In this document: piece by piece, positions 22,629 to 35,603 of the stretch
Position numbering within the stretch: the first letter of the stretch is position 1
How the letters are laid out: each line of letters starts with the position of its first letter
Assembly (NCBI GenBank): GCA_025331445.1
Contig: JAIWNE010000134.1
Location: forward strand, 24,074-88,073
Length of the DNA: 64,000 bases
Origin: Blakeslea trispora
Taxonomy: Eukaryota > Mucoromycota > Mucoromycetes > Mucorales > Choanephoraceae
Direction of reading: 5' to 3'
Notes under the pieces: model-generated
Seen by the model: the letters and a program-made list of their open reading frames with translations, nothing else
Told to the model about the DNA's origin: nothing
Databases searched by the model: none
Position numbers and translations under genes: made by a program

Positions 22629-24365
22629 TAAACACGCTTTATTCTCTTTTGTGACCGTGTATCTTCATCATCATCATCATCATCATCATTATCTTCTTCT
22701 TCTTCTTCATGATCACTGTGACTGTCTAGTTTGTCTGATTCGGATAACTCGGCACCTAACCAATCCTCTATCTCATCCTCACTAGAATGATCATTGTCTT
22801 CTTCTTCTTCTGATGCCATCAAGATAGCATCCACTTCATCATCTTCCCAATTAAAACCTAATCCATCATCAAAATCCAATGAAGCCTCTTCGGGATTCTC
22901 TACCTCAGATGTGTTGGATCCTTCTCGCTTTGTATGAGGTATCAAGAACTGTGTCTCATCTTGTCTTTTCCAATGCCAGATGGAACTGGTAAGCCAGGTT
23001 GGATAGACAATGTGGATATGCTGGTATCGAATGGCTGTGTTGAATTTATTGGTTCCAGGCTAAATAGCATGAGTTTATGTTGATTGTTTTGTTCTATCAC
23101 TTACAGAAGCAGCTATCAGATGGGTTGCTTTGCCTGTAAGGTCTTCAAAGCATTTAGCACCAAAAGAGGTAGCCATTCTCCAGATAGAAGAATCTTGAGG
23201 TTTTGTCTGAAGTGGAATGACACCCGAGAATACAATATGGCAGTCTCGGAGGATCGTTGATTTCAACTGGCTAAGGATGGTGGCTGCATTCGGTTTAGCC
23301 TGGTTATCTTGTTCATATTGTTGATAATAGTGTGTATGAATGTTGATTAAGATCTAAAGAGAATGTTAATCTCTAACCCGATATAAGCATCTCTTTCTAA
23401 CCTCTTGAATCACTGTTAATATGGCATCATCATCATTTGGATTAGGGATATAGTTGGGTCGATCTAGTACTTGGGAGACAGGCTCCTTGGGTGAAGGTGG
23501 TTTATTTACAGTATCATCAGAGGGGGCAATGATGACAGGTGAATTGGTAGGTGCATTGATATCGCCAATCCCATAAAAGAATTCGTAAGGCTTGACTTGG
23601 ATCAAATGAGGTGAATGATCCCAGACGTCAGCGCGATCATCCAGAATGACCACTTTGGATTGATCTGAAGGAAAGAGTCGTTCCAGGTATTTCTTGGTGG
23701 TACTTTTATCCTTATTCTCATCACGTGTCAAGATACGATCTTGAAATAGACTGCCATCAGGATCAATCTCTTTAGCTACTGCAGTTGCATAAGATCGTGT
23801 ACCCATTGTATAGACATGCATTTCATAGTATTTTGACATGGTCTTTAAAAAGGCATCTAATCCGGGCCTATTACAGAATTAGAAGGTGTTCTTTATTATC
23901 ATCCTGTTTGTCTTTACCTTAGTTTAATGGTATATTTATTCATACTACCATCCAATGAGAATGTGCGTAGATCCTTGACTTGATCTCTATGTTCCTTTGT
24001 CCTTTGTTCATCTACCCAGTTAGCAATATTGGGTTCCCAAGTGGCATGCAACACAGTCTGATCCAGGTCGACAATCAACGAAAGCTTCTTTTCTTTCAAC
24101 AACCGTTCTCTATCTTGCTTTTCAAGACGTTCTGCTTCCTAACAACAAACATGAGCTTATGGTTTGATAGGTGCTGTTAATAAACATACCACTAAACTAA
24201 CAGTGATGCCTGTGGTATTATGTGTCATGTTGATATGATCTTTAGAACTAGAGATGGAAAGTTAATTATTGTTACTGTTTGTTATTCACTGCTTTACCCT
24301 GTGTCTACAGTTTGACCACAAATAGCACACAGGCCTTCAAATATCATTTCATGAAGACAGGTCAT
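22625..24365 (-). CDS. FCP1: FCP1-type RNA polymerase II CTD phosphatase (FCPH + BRCT)
   Basis: Six exons (24298..24365, 24190..24247, 23918..24138, 23402..23867, 23105..23353, 22625..23059) give 498 aa. It removes phosphate from the Pol II C-terminal domain. The N-terminus has the zinc-site-like segment CLHEMIFEGLCAICG. The FCPH domain has the catalytic DLDQT (Asp66, Asp68), MHVYTMGTRSYA and VVILDDRADVW. A BRCT domain lies at about residues 270-385 (HIVFSGVIP; KATHLIAAS; YPTWLTSSIWHW). The tail is very acidic with an Asp run. The protein is short for FCP1 (fungal ones often exceed 700 aa). The chosen ATG is the only one possible without crossing an in-frame TGA just upstream, so an upstream exon may be missing. 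Confidence 0.88.
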
Positions 24366-24732
24366 TGCATCGAATCACTTGTAAAAAAAAAAAAAGAAAA
24401 GAAAAGAGAGAGAAAAAAAACATTGAAGCTCAGGTTCTTTCTGGAAGAGAAAAAGACAGATCACATGACTTTGAATGAACATCATCTCGGACGATAGAAC
24501 GGATTTGCAAGCATGTTTCAGGTGCATGATATCAACTGATGAAAGCAAATGTCATCCTGCTTAAGGATGCCGCAAGAAATACCGGGTAAACATAAATCAT
24601 TAGAAAAAAAAAAGAAAAGGGTTTGATTTCTTGCTTTTTTTTTTTTTTTAATCTTTATTATCTATGTTTCATCCACCTTGTTTTAGACTAAGGTAAATTC
24701 ATGATTTGTGTCAATCAATTACTCATTAAATC

Positions 24733-25720
24733 ATGGTTAGACAATTTCATCTCAAAATACGCCAACAGCCAATTCAGGCACGCTCAAGTACTGCTCAAGA
24801 TAAAGGTAAGCAATAACACTAGAGAGACTTTCTTTTAGCTTACCTATTGACATTTAGATCGTCGCCCGCTTGATCCTCCTCCTATCATACAAATCTTGTT
24901 TAATACGCTTGATGACCAGTAAGCACATACACACACACAAAAAAAAGAGAGGATTTTCTTATCTATATTATTTTATAGAAATGATTTACAAAACCCCTAT
25001 GTCTTTATGTCAGTCAGTTTGGTAGATTCAGATAGGCTACCCATCAGATCATCCTATGGCTTATCAGGTCAAACATGTTCTTCCATGTACAAGCTAAAAG
25101 ACATGAACAATCAAGGTAATTCAATCAAATCATCCATATAGCTCTTTAATCAACAAAAAAGCTATCTAGATGGAGGTTTCTTTGTGTTTGGTGATATTTC
25201 AATCAGAAGGGAAGGTTATTTTCGATTGAAATTCTCGGTATTTGAATTATCAGTAGAAGGAGCTATCCATAGACAATCCATTTATTCCAATGTATTTCAA
25301 GTCTATTCAGCAAAGACCTTTCCCGGTCTGTTGGAATCTACCTTTCTGTCCCGGTCTTTTTCGGATCAAGGTGTCCGTTTACGTATCAGAAAAGAACATT
25401 GTATTCAACTGTAAGTGATTTCTTCAAAAGGCCCCCCCCCTCAGATTCTCTTCATTGATGATTTTTTTTTTAGTAAACGAAAACCAGTCTCGCAACCACA
25501 ATCATTGTCTCATCGCCCACTCTATCCTTGGGCCTGTGTTCATTGCTATGATAGAATCCATCCTTACAAACCATTCAAGAAACATCACCCTCCCCTTCCT
25601 CCTTTACCTTCTCTTTTTAAAACAAAAGAAACAGTCCATCTTCCACCTATTCAATCGTTGATTGAAGTAGATGCTGCAGTAGCCATGATACAACTTGCAT
25701 TCAAGCCAATTCAGTCATGA
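24733..25720 (+). CDS. Velvet-domain regulatory protein (VelB/VosA-like)
   Basis: Five exons (24733..24805, 24858..24918, 24979..25115, 25170..25410, 25474..25720) give 252 aa. Velvet proteins are fungal NF-kB-fold DNA-binding regulators of development and secondary metabolism. The signature [12 protein letters not shown] opens the domain at about residue 26. It continues with SVSLVDSD, then [20 protein letters not shown], and closes with [19 protein letters not shown]. The C-terminal 80 residues are Pro/basic and contain [13 protein letters not shown]. The compact domain without a large insertion resembles VosA or short VelB. The start lies 367 bp from the divergent FCP1 start. The 3' end is only 15 bp from the stop of the convergent GTPase gene. 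Confidence 0.9.
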
Positions 25721-25735
25721 TAAAATAAAAATCTA

Positions 25736-26833
<1,098 letters not shown>

Positions 26834-26934
26834 TGGAATAATAATAAAAAAAAAAAGAAGAGAAATGGAATGACTTGCATAAAAATTCACCGGGGGTTCT
26901 TTTTTCTTTTTTTGTGTTTTTTTTTTTTTTGAGT
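26834..26934. promoter_or_regulatory. Shared bidirectional promoter of the EngB-like and MnmE GTPase genes
   Basis: Only 101 bp separate the two divergent start codons. The interval is mostly A/T homopolymer tracts (T runs near 26901-26930) with one CCGGGGG patch. No TATA box is obvious. Confidence 0.7.
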
Positions 26935-28656
26935 ATGATGTTGTCAAGATCTAAACTATTCACTCGATTTTATGCTACCACGATTCGACCACAAACGATT
27001 TATGCACTTTCATCATCACCTGGAAAGGCAGGTGTAGCTGTTATTCGAATATCAGGCAAAAATGCAAAAGAGGTAATAAAACAAGAATAAAATAGAAAAA
27101 TAATATAAAGAAAGAACCAGTTGAATTTAGTGTATCACAAGTATGACTTTACCATCTCAATCGAAAAGTATTACAGATCCTCGACAAGCTTATTTTCGAC
27201 GTATTCGGCATCCTTTTTCGGGAGAAGTGTTGGATAGAGGACTTGTCCTTTGGTTTCCCGGGCCCAACAGTTTTACAGGTGAAGATTCAGTTGAATTACA
27301 GATTCATGGTGGAAATGCGGTTGTCAAAAGTGTGTTGGATGCTTTACACAGTATTCCTGATTTCCGTATGGCAGAACAAGGTGAATTTGCTAGAAGGTAA
27401 AGACATAGAAAGAGAAAAACCTAAATTAAACTATCATCCAAATAGAGCATTTGATAATGACAAGTTGGATTTAACCGAGTTGGAAGGTTTGGCTGATTTG
27501 TTGAATGCAGAGACAGAAGTACAGAGAAAACTGGCTTTGCGTCAAGCAGAAGGAGGCTTAAGGATTCCTTATGAACAATGGCGAGAACAGATTATTCAAT
27601 GCATGGCTACGACTGAAGCCGTGATTGATTTTGGTGAAGATGAAAACATAGAAGAAGGTGTGATGGACGAAGTCATGGATCAGGTCAAGTCACTTTATGC
27701 ATCCATAGCCTCTCATTTGGATGATCAGCATGTGGGTGAATTGGTGCGTAATGGGATTCAGGTGGCCATTGTCGGTCCACCCAATGCCGGAAAGAGTACC
27801 CTGTTGAACCGATTGGCCAAGAGAGAAGCAGCGATTGTGTCTGACATACCAGGTACCACAAGAGATGTCGTTGAAGTCAAGCTGAACTTGGGCGGTTATC
27901 CTGTCATTGTGTGCGATACAGCCGGATTAAGAGAATCGAATGATTTGGTTGAATTGGAAGGGATCCGAAGAGCAAGGCAAAAGTAAGTCTTTTTTTTTTT
28001 TAAAGGGACTGCCTGTAGGATGAAACAAACCCCATTTGTTTTTTTCAGAGTAGCATTGGCTGATATTCGAATTTGTTTGATCTCCCTGGAAGAAGGTCTG
28101 GCTTTGGATCCTGTTGTGAAAGAAGTGATCGATAAAGACACTTGTGTCATTTTAAACAAACAAGATGTGGTAGTCAACCAACAGCAACTGGATGCTTGGG
28201 TTGAAACGATTAAAAAGGAAACTGGTGCCAATAGGGTCTGGAGCATGAGTTGTGAAACAGGTCAGGGTGTTTCTGTGTTTCTGAATGAAATGATAGACAT
28301 TTTAAAATCAAAGTAAGAAATCTACAGGTGTTTTCTCAAGATAACTAATATTTCTCTCTCTAAAAAAAAAAAAGATATGATGACTCAATAGCCAACCCAG
28401 TCTTAATCACTCAAGCTCGTCATAGAGAACACCTTGAAGATTGTATTGCTTACCTTGATACTTTTAAAAGTAAGGATGATCTATTTATCACACACATCAA
28501 GACTTATGCTTTATTCTAGATATGCCAGAGAGTGATATTGTGTTGGCTGCTGAAGAGTTAAGACAGGCAGCAAATGCACTCGGTAGAATTACGGGTAAAA
28601 TTGATGTTGAAAATGTACTTGATGTTTTATTTGGTCAATTTTGTATTGGAAAATAA
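26935..28656 (+). CDS. MSS1: tRNA modification GTPase MnmE (Mss1/GTPBP3 type), mitochondrial
   Basis: Six exons (26935..27072, 27131..27396, 27446..27982, 28049..28312, 28375..28469, 28520..28656) give 478 aa. With MnmG/Mto1 it modifies wobble U34 of mitochondrial tRNAs. The N-terminus looks like a presequence ([14 protein letters not shown]). The formyl-THF domain has [19 protein letters not shown] and [12 protein letters not shown]. The G domain has [26 protein letters not shown] and SMSCETG. The canonical C-terminal CIGK is intact. All introns are GT-AG; one acceptor follows a run of 12 A. A second ATG lies at 26938. Confidence 0.93.
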
Positions 28657-28753
28657 AAAACATGCGGGCTTGAAAATCATCATCGTATCTGACGCAACTT
28701 TTCTTTTTTGATTTATTTTCTCTCTTTTCTTTCTAATAAATCCATTCTAACCT

Positions 28754-29956
28754 ATGACTGAAATCATTCAAGCAATTTTTATAAGAGAGACACAGATACG
28801 AAGTATACCCAAACCCCATGTGGTCTATAAAGTAGAAGTTCATGCAGCTGTTCGTAACTGGGTTGTATGGAAGCGATACTCAGAATTCAGCAAGTTGGAT
28901 GCTCAGTTTCGTAGCATCTTTCCTAAACAGCCTACACCTACCAAGCTACCAGGCAAGCGTTTCTTTCCTTCTACCTTCTCAGACCCTGAAAAGATTGAAG
29001 AGCGACGACAGGGACTAGAGGATTATTTGCGTGGTATTCTCAGCAGTCGGGATGATCGTTGGCGCCTGACAGACGTCTGGAAAGAATTTCTGGCTATCCC
29101 CACTGGACGTTCACTGGATGCCTCTACAGCCTATACGTCTGAAAGTTGGTTGGATGAATATACCACGATGCTCGATACTTCCCGAGAGATCCGATCGTTG
29201 ATCAACAAGAAATCCACCCATATGGCTCGTCATGAAATCTCCGCTTCTCATAACTGTACAGTTCAGGCCAAGAAGTTGTTGATGAATCTATCCAGTCGAC
29301 TCTCTAATCTGGAGGCTGGTTTGGCCGGTTTGGCCTCTATCACGGCAGAGGGTGAACTGAGACGTCGACAGGACATGTTGGCCAGCTTAAAAGATGAAAA
29401 GGATACATTGCTCAAGTTGGCAAGTACAGGACGACAACAAGATCAAGATTTACTCTACAGCACCACTCAACATACCCAAACAACACTCTCAAATGATACA
29501 AAACAACAATACCAAATCAGTCACCGAGCAACTAATAATAAATATTTGGATGACCGAAAGTCTCTTTTTTACGGGGATGAAACTGTCAACTATGGTTTCC
29601 CCGCTCAACCTAACGATAAGACGACAATGAAAGAAGCACCTAAACGAGCCAATACCATTGGTCATGGTCGTGCTTTTGGTTCTGCCTTTAGACAGCAACA
29701 AAAGGCTCAAGAAACAGAAGTCACGCGAGGGCTTGATAATGAAGGTTTAGTGGTGCACCAGCAACAATTGATGGACGATCAAGATCAACAAATACAGCAA
29801 TTTAGTGCTATTTTGGCTAGACAGAAACAATTGGGGATTTCTATAGGCCATGAACTTGAAACACAAAATCAAATTCTAGATGAATTGGATGCTGATGTCG
29901 ATCGAACACAAACTAAGCTCAAGTTTGCAAACAAAAAACTTCAAAAAATTAAATAA
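28754..29956 (+). CDS. VAM7: PX-domain Qc-SNARE, Vam7-like
   Basis: The single-exon ORF is 400 aa. An N-terminal PX domain (about residues 3-118) binds phosphatidylinositol 3-phosphate; WKRYSEFSKLDAQF and PTKLPGKRFFP are the typical lipid-binding segments. The C-terminal 60 residues form a Qc SNARE helix with its zero-layer Gln in ELETQNQILDELDADVD. There is no membrane anchor, as in Vam7, which drives vacuole/late-endosome fusion. The middle is polar and Gln-rich. It starts 97 bp after the MnmE stop. Confidence 0.92.
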   Translation: MTEIIQAIFIRETQIRSIPKPHVVYKVEVHAAVRNWVVWKRYSEFSKLDAQFRSIFPKQPTPTKLPGKRFFPSTFSDPEKIEERRQGLEDYLRGILSSRDDRWRLTDVWKEFLAIPTGRSLDASTAYTSESWLDEYTTMLDTSREIRSLINKKSTHMARHEISASHNCTVQAKKLLMNLSSRLSNLEAGLAGLASITAEGELRRRQDMLASLKDEKDTLLKLASTGRQQDQDLLYSTTQHTQTTLSNDTKQQYQISHRATNNKYLDDRKSLFYGDETVNYGFPAQPNDKTTMKEAPKRANTIGHGRAFGSAFRQQQKAQETEVTRGLDNEGLVVHQQQLMDDQDQQIQQFSAILARQKQLGISIGHELETQNQILDELDADVDRTQTKLKFANKKLQKIK

Positions 29957-30150
29957 ACTTTCTATAAATAACTTTTTTTTTTTTTTTTTTATTTTATTAT
30001 TATTTTATTTTATTTTTCGCCTTCTTTTTTTTTCGCCTTTTTTTTTTCTTTTTTTCTCTCTTTTCTTTTTTTTTTCTTGATATAAACACGTCTATCACAA
30101 CTTCTATCAATTTAGAATTATTACATAGACCAGTTCATTAGATACAATAG
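29957..30150. other. T-rich 3' flank and leader between Vam7-like and PP2C genes
   Basis: Near-continuous T and TTA/TTC tracts run at 29972-30076. No gene is present. Confidence 0.5.
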
Positions 30151-31292
30151 ATGGATCTCACAAAGCAACAACACAATAACACGAATTCGACTACCAAAAC
30201 TCATTCAGCACCTGGCTTTGAGTTGGGTGTATGTGAAGACCGCAACAAACGTTGTCGTAGAACCATGGAAGACGCTCATAGCTTTGTCTTTGATTATATG
30301 GGTGTACCTCGTCAAGGATTCTTTGCTATTTTTGATGGTCATGCTGGTAAAGCAACTGCAGAATGGTGTGGAGCCAATTTCGATAAAGTAAGTTTGTTTC
30401 CAACAAAAAAAAAAAGAAAAAGAAAGCGAGAAAAAGGAGGGGGGGGGATGAGTCAAAAAGAAGTGATTGTTGAAAGAGGGTTTTGAGTATTAAGATTGTT
30501 TTATTGAAACAATAGGTTCTTGAAAAGGCTATTAAAACAAGTACAGAAGAAGAGACAGTGCCGGAAATCTTAAACAAGGCTTTTTTGGCTGTTGATGAGG
30601 AAGTGAATCAATTAGAAGGCAAGTTCTCTGGTTGTACTGCTATTGTTGCATTTGTAAAAGTAGTGGGTGATAAGGTTTGTTTATAAAGAAAATTATACTT
30701 TGTGTGACCAAATGAGTCCTAAGAATACGCCTCTCTTTTTCTTGTATTAGCGAATTCTATATACTGGTAATGTGGGTGATGCCCGTGCTGTTTTGAGGTA
30801 AATAATGATAGATAAAAGCTGGATGTATCCTGAATTGATCTTTACAACAAAAATTAGTCGTCAAAACAAAGCAGTTCGACTTTCATACGACCATAAAGGA
30901 TCTGATTCTCAAGAAGCAAAACGTATTATGGATCTAGGCGGATTTATGATGAACAACCGTGTCAATGGTGTTTTGGCTGTCACACGATCTCTAGGTGACA
31001 GTGTTATGAAGGAATTTGTGGTTGGTAATCCTTTTACGACCGAAACTGAATTAGGTCCAAATGATGATTTCTTGATTTTAGCTTGTGATGGAGTAAGTAG
31101 AAAACAGAGTGAGAAAAAGATTTAACTGACTTGTTTTCTTTTCAGTTGTGGGATGTTTGTGATGATCAAGACGCAGTTGATCTTATTAAGGACATAAAAG
31201 ATCCACAAATAGCCAGTCAAAAATTGCTGGATCATGCCCTTGCCAACTTTAGTACAGACAACTTGAGTGTTATGGTCATTCGCCTCAAATAG
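30151..31292 (+). CDS. PP2C-family serine/threonine protein phosphatase
   Basis: Five exons (30151..30387, 30516..30674, 30751..30797, 30858..31092, 31146..31292) give 274 aa. It is a metal-dependent phosphatase. Motifs in order: [22 protein letters not shown] (metal Asp), [40 protein letters not shown] (metal Asp) and DNLSVMVI. The length matches the small fungal PP2Cs (Ptc1-like), which act on MAP kinase pathways; the exact orthologue is not decided. All introns are GT-AG. Confidence 0.92.
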
Positions 31293-32243
31293 GTGGATAG
31301 CCAAACATTTCACACATGTACGCGTCCATGTTTTTCTTTTTCTAATCCAAAAAAAAGGACAAAATTTCCCCTCCCCCCTTATTTTCTTTTTTCCCTCCAA
31401 TTTGATCTTCGTTAATACTGTCATTATTACTTATAATCCATTTCTTTTTCTCTCCCCTCTTTTTTTTTTTTCTATATTGGTTATTATTATATTTGTACAC
31501 TAAATGCTTACTTTACCTATTGTTTATTTCTCTAAATTCAAGTTACACAAAAAATGAAGCGCTTAGGCCTGTACACTATTTTCGGAAAATTTATAAAAAA
31601 AAAATTAAAACATCGCTCATGAACAATGTTTGTTTATTAATAGTAAAGTGAACATAAACAAGTGTTTTATTTGAAGCTGTCTTTAAGTGTTGATAGAGGA
31701 TAACCAGGAATCTCTTAAAGATCGCTAATCAAAACTTTGTTGCAAGCATCTCATATTCTCGCTATCATTGTCTTTTTTTTTCTCAACTTTTTCTCTCTTG
31801 TGCAATTGACAGCAAAATCAAAGTAATGACTAATCCCAGTACCACCATAAGTCTTCTCAAGTACTGGTGAAGAGCCGCCGACAGTTTTCTTTTTTCAATT
31901 CTTGCTTGCATTTTAGACTTTTGGATGTCTGACTCTAGCACTTACTACACCATTATCTACCAACTAAAGTGCATACAATCAACCTGAGCTCTGTAACCAA
32001 CATGATTCTCTAATTAGATGACTTTATTGATTATTCATATGTCAGAAAAATAAGAGATCAACAGTCGATACTTTGATTATAATTCCCTTGTAATTTAGCA
32101 ATTGATCATAATGAGAAAGAAAAGAATGAGCTTTTCAGAGTTTGTTTGTATGCAACATTATCAAGCAACATTGAAGAGCAATGTAACCAGTCTTCTATAC
32201 TAGGAAGTCGAATAATGTTGCCTTGCTTCAAGCTCTATCTGAG
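31293..32243. other. Intergenic between PP2C gene and LINE, no gene seen
   Basis: Pyrimidine tracts occur near 31361-31480, then AT-rich sequence. The 3' limit of the LINE remnant lies at or before 32244. Confidence 0.5.
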
Positions 32244-34088
32244 TTATGTTACAGGTCTGAAGATGCCCACAAGTCTTTGATTTAGTAAGCGAGTGAATGT
32301 TTTGGCATCCGTGTTAATTAACGAGATAGGTCTCCAATTGAGTAGGTCAGCAAGATCACCCTTTTTGGGGAAGAGACACATACAAGTTTGTTGACAGCTG
32401 AGAGGGAAAATGCTATGAAGGAGGGCGTTGTTATAAATCCGAACTGCGAGTTTACCTGTAGCCGGATGATAAAGGAGTAAGGAAAGGATCTCACAAGGAA
32501 GACCATCAATACCTGGACTGCTACGTTTGGGTGATCGTTGGGCTCCATTCTGTATCTCACTGATTGTGAAGGGTACTATGAGAGTTGTTTGTTGAGCGGA
32601 GGTCAGTTGAAAATTGGGAGGGATAGTGTCGGCAAGTGTTGAGATAGATGAATGATTAACAGGTGAGGGAGTGTAGAGAGATTCGTAGAATGCAGTAGCA
32701 GCAGATTGCATGTAGCCATTAGATGTGCAAAGTTGATGGGTATTTGGGTGATTAAGGATTGGTATATTTCGTTTGATGGTGCGCGAGGTGATAGAAGATT
32801 TGAGGTATCCGGCAGATGTCTCACCATTCTCTCTCCAATGTTTTGCGGCTCTCAAGGCTAGTGTTTCCACCCGGTCCTGTTGTATGGCGCTTATCTGTTT
32901 CTCTACGGCTTCTAATCTCAAAGGAAGGATGGTAGTAAGTTTATACTCACGCAGTAGTTTGTTACGTTTTCTTTGTAGACGGGATAATTGTCGTTGATGG
33001 GCAGCGGCTTTACGTCGACCAATTTGGTGTGCAATTGACTTGATGAGTTCCTTGATGTCATCCCATTGTTCCTGAGGAGTTGGTGTGTCTGAGGTAGATT
33101 GGAGTAATGAGTGGAATTGGTCAAGCTTAGTAAGGAGTGTATCTTTAAAATGTGTATTTTGAGTAAGATTAGGGTGCGCCCGCCATAATCATGGTCCTTG
33201 ATCATACGACGCAAAGGTAAACGTACAGCCTAAGAGGGCATGGTCTGTCCAGGTAGAGTTAATGAATTCGACAGTGGATGAGTGAAGGTGATGGAAAAGG
33301 ACAGGAGAGGCAAAAATGTAGTCGATAGTGGATTTATGATTCCCAAGGCGTCAGGTAGGTAAGGCAGCGATAGGCTGATCAGAGTATCGAGAGCATTCAT
33401 AAAAGGAGGAGGACAAGAAGTGATACCATCGGTGTTGGAGGTGTAAAAGGTTAGTGTCAGAGGCTTCAATAGGCTTACCTTTATAATTAGACATCTGGAA
33501 GTTGAAGTACCCTAGGATCAGGATAGGAGGGAGTGAAGAATTGATACTGAATGATAGAAGATCATCATCAGAAGGAGAGTAATAGGGAATTAATGGGAGC
33601 TGAAGGAGAGAATTGAAGAAAGGCCCACGTTGAGCCCTTTGAGCTGGCGCATATACAACGAAGATAAGTGTGGGTGGAAAAAGATGATTGACGTGAGAGA
33701 TATGGCAGGCAATGACCCTTTGATCTATGGTGATGAAGTCAGGCGTGATGAGAATGGAAGAATTGAGGGATACAATGCCGCAATGTTTTGACCAAATGGC
33801 AGAATGTGTCATAAATTGCGCGTTGAGCATAGTCTGTGTAGAAGGTGATTCAGCTGAGGTTTCTTGAAAGCATAAAACATCATAGCGAAGATCGCAAAGG
33901 AATCGTATAAAATGTGAGCGTTGTTGAGAATCACTAAGTTTGGCTAAGTTACGACAGTTGAAAGATTCTATGCGGAGAGTGTTAGTAGTACTGGAAGGAG
34001 AGAATGAATTAATAGACGAGTGGGGCATAGTGTAAGGAAGGGGAAGGTAAAAGCTCTTCTTAGTTACTGGAGGCTGAGCTTGAGCCAT
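32244..34088 (-). pseudogene. LINE ORF2: APE endonuclease and partial reverse transcriptase
   Basis: The endonuclease begins with LRIESFNCRNLAK and VLCFQET. Its GDFN motif reads GYFN (LILGYFNFQ), replacing a catalytic Asp. The frame is lost near 33350. The next part (KSTIDYIFAS) is in another frame and meets an in-frame TGA near 33193. The RT region from about 32920 shows KRSSPGIDGLP and LFPKKGDLADLLNWRPISL, then ends at 32244 before the active-site box. The element is therefore inactive on several grounds. Confidence 0.88.
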
Positions 34089-34162
34089 CAGCTAGGCTGT
34101 CATCGGTGGAATCGAGTTGCATGTTGGAGGAGTTGGATGTCGAGGGGACTGGATTTGTGGGT

Positions 34163-35505
34163 TTAGTTGATGGTCGCGAAATGTTCATTGGTGATCCAAT
34201 CCTGTTTGAGAAAAGAGCGAGGGACGGAGAGCTTGCGTTGGTCTACGGGGATACGAAGGGCGATGTTGATGAGACGGCGTTGGTGGATCTCGGTCGCAGC
34301 GGCGGTGCGTTGCGCTTCATTGGCATCGTCGAACTTGGGATCACGCAGCAAAGTGGGAGAGGTTGGTTCAAAGTCCTGGAGAAGGTCGATATTCTGTAGT
34401 TGCAAGAGGCAAGTGATTTCCTTAGGGTAGTCGCTATGTACCAGGATTGACATGACATTGTTGGTCGAATAGTGTATGTCAAGCAGACGGGAGCTCTGCA
34501 ACTTGAGTTTTCTGAGCTTTTCTCGCATATTGGAAATAGGCTCCTTGCTACAACAGGGAAGATAGATGAAGCTGAATCCCTGAGTTTCAGACACTGGTTG
34601 AAAATTACGAGCGGCAGCGTCTCTTGCAGCTAGAGTGACGCGGGTAGGGCGAAGAAGGCGTTGAAGAGGTGAACGAAGGAGAAGAGGACTTAGCTAAAGT
34701 TGGGAAGTCGACGGTACTGGAGGCTGCTGCCGCATAACGAGAAGACCTGGTGCCCCCCATTACTAGTGATAGGAGGCGGTTGCGCACTCGAAGATGGGGA
34801 AGAGCCCTTCTCAGAGACTCGGATACGAGCCTCAGCTGCATCCAAGGCCTCTCGAAGACGACTGTTTTCGGTGACTAATGCTTCAAGTTCCTGGAATTTA
34901 GTTTCATGTCGTCGGAGTTGATTTTGCATCTCAAGCAGGTAATCGGGAAGGTTGGGCGAGGAGTGAAGGTCCATAGGCACTGAGTCCGTCTTAGACGAAT
35001 CCTGGGTGTTGGGGAGGTCGTTAGGCTAAGAGACGTCCTGAGAGGTTGGGATCCGTTGGAAAGAGTTGCGAGTCATTGCGGATGGGATGCGTGGAGTTAC
35101 TGGTTTGGTTACTTTGGTTTTTGTAGCTGGTATGCTGCTGGCACCTGACGATGTAGATGATGAGGACGATGAGGAAGACGATCCACGAAGGCGTTTTGAG
35201 CGGTATAATATATATTTCGGTGTGTTCAAAGTAAAAGAGATTTGAGTGGGTGCGGTTGGTGTTGGCGAGGTTGTTGTTGTTGGTGTTATAATAGACTTTG
35301 TCAAAATTCTGCAGGTATTTCGGGGCTTGAAGGGGCCCAAAAACACAAAAGCGGAAAAAAAGGTCTGCCAAGATCGATGCTTGAGGAGGCGATAGAAAAT
35401 TACTAAATAAAGTAATGGCGTGGTGATGTTTAATGATTTTCGTTGGATAATCGAGCATTCGATTTTCTCTTTTTCATTGTCAGTGTCAATCACTGAACTC
35501 CGCAA
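34163..35505 (-). pseudogene. LINE ORF1-like region (coiled coil, Ser/Thr-rich)
   Basis: Minus-strand frames run in series: a Ser-rich N-terminal part (35505-35026), a coiled-coil segment (QLRRHETKFQELEALVTEN, about 34980-34690) and a third block (34594-34163) with REKLRKLKLQSSRLLDIHY. They are separated by frame changes and stops. Position directly upstream of the endonuclease ORF identifies it as ORF1; the sequence has no gag zinc knuckle that I can see. Confidence 0.65.
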
Positions 35506-35603
35506 GCTTATTTTTTTTTCTTGCCTTTTTTGTGATCAAGGGCTTATTTCCCTCCTTCTCTCTCTCTCTCTTTTTTTTGAAGTGTAACTCCATCATCTGA
35601 ACC

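Larger units (their letters stand above)
32244..35505 (-). mobile_element. LINE retrotransposon with 5' part retained, 3' part lost
   Basis: An ORF1-like region (34163-35505) and an endonuclease/RT region (32244-34088) lie in order on the minus strand. The 5' end is near 35505, about 100 bp upstream of the transporter gene. The RT is cut after the WRPISLIN motif, so the catalytic YADD box and the C-terminus are missing. Confidence 0.85.

Noticed and set aside
22625..22945. Acidic ORF at 22625-22945 as a separate gene
   Set aside because: It is the last exon of the FCP1 gene; frame and BRCT sequence continue through the intron.
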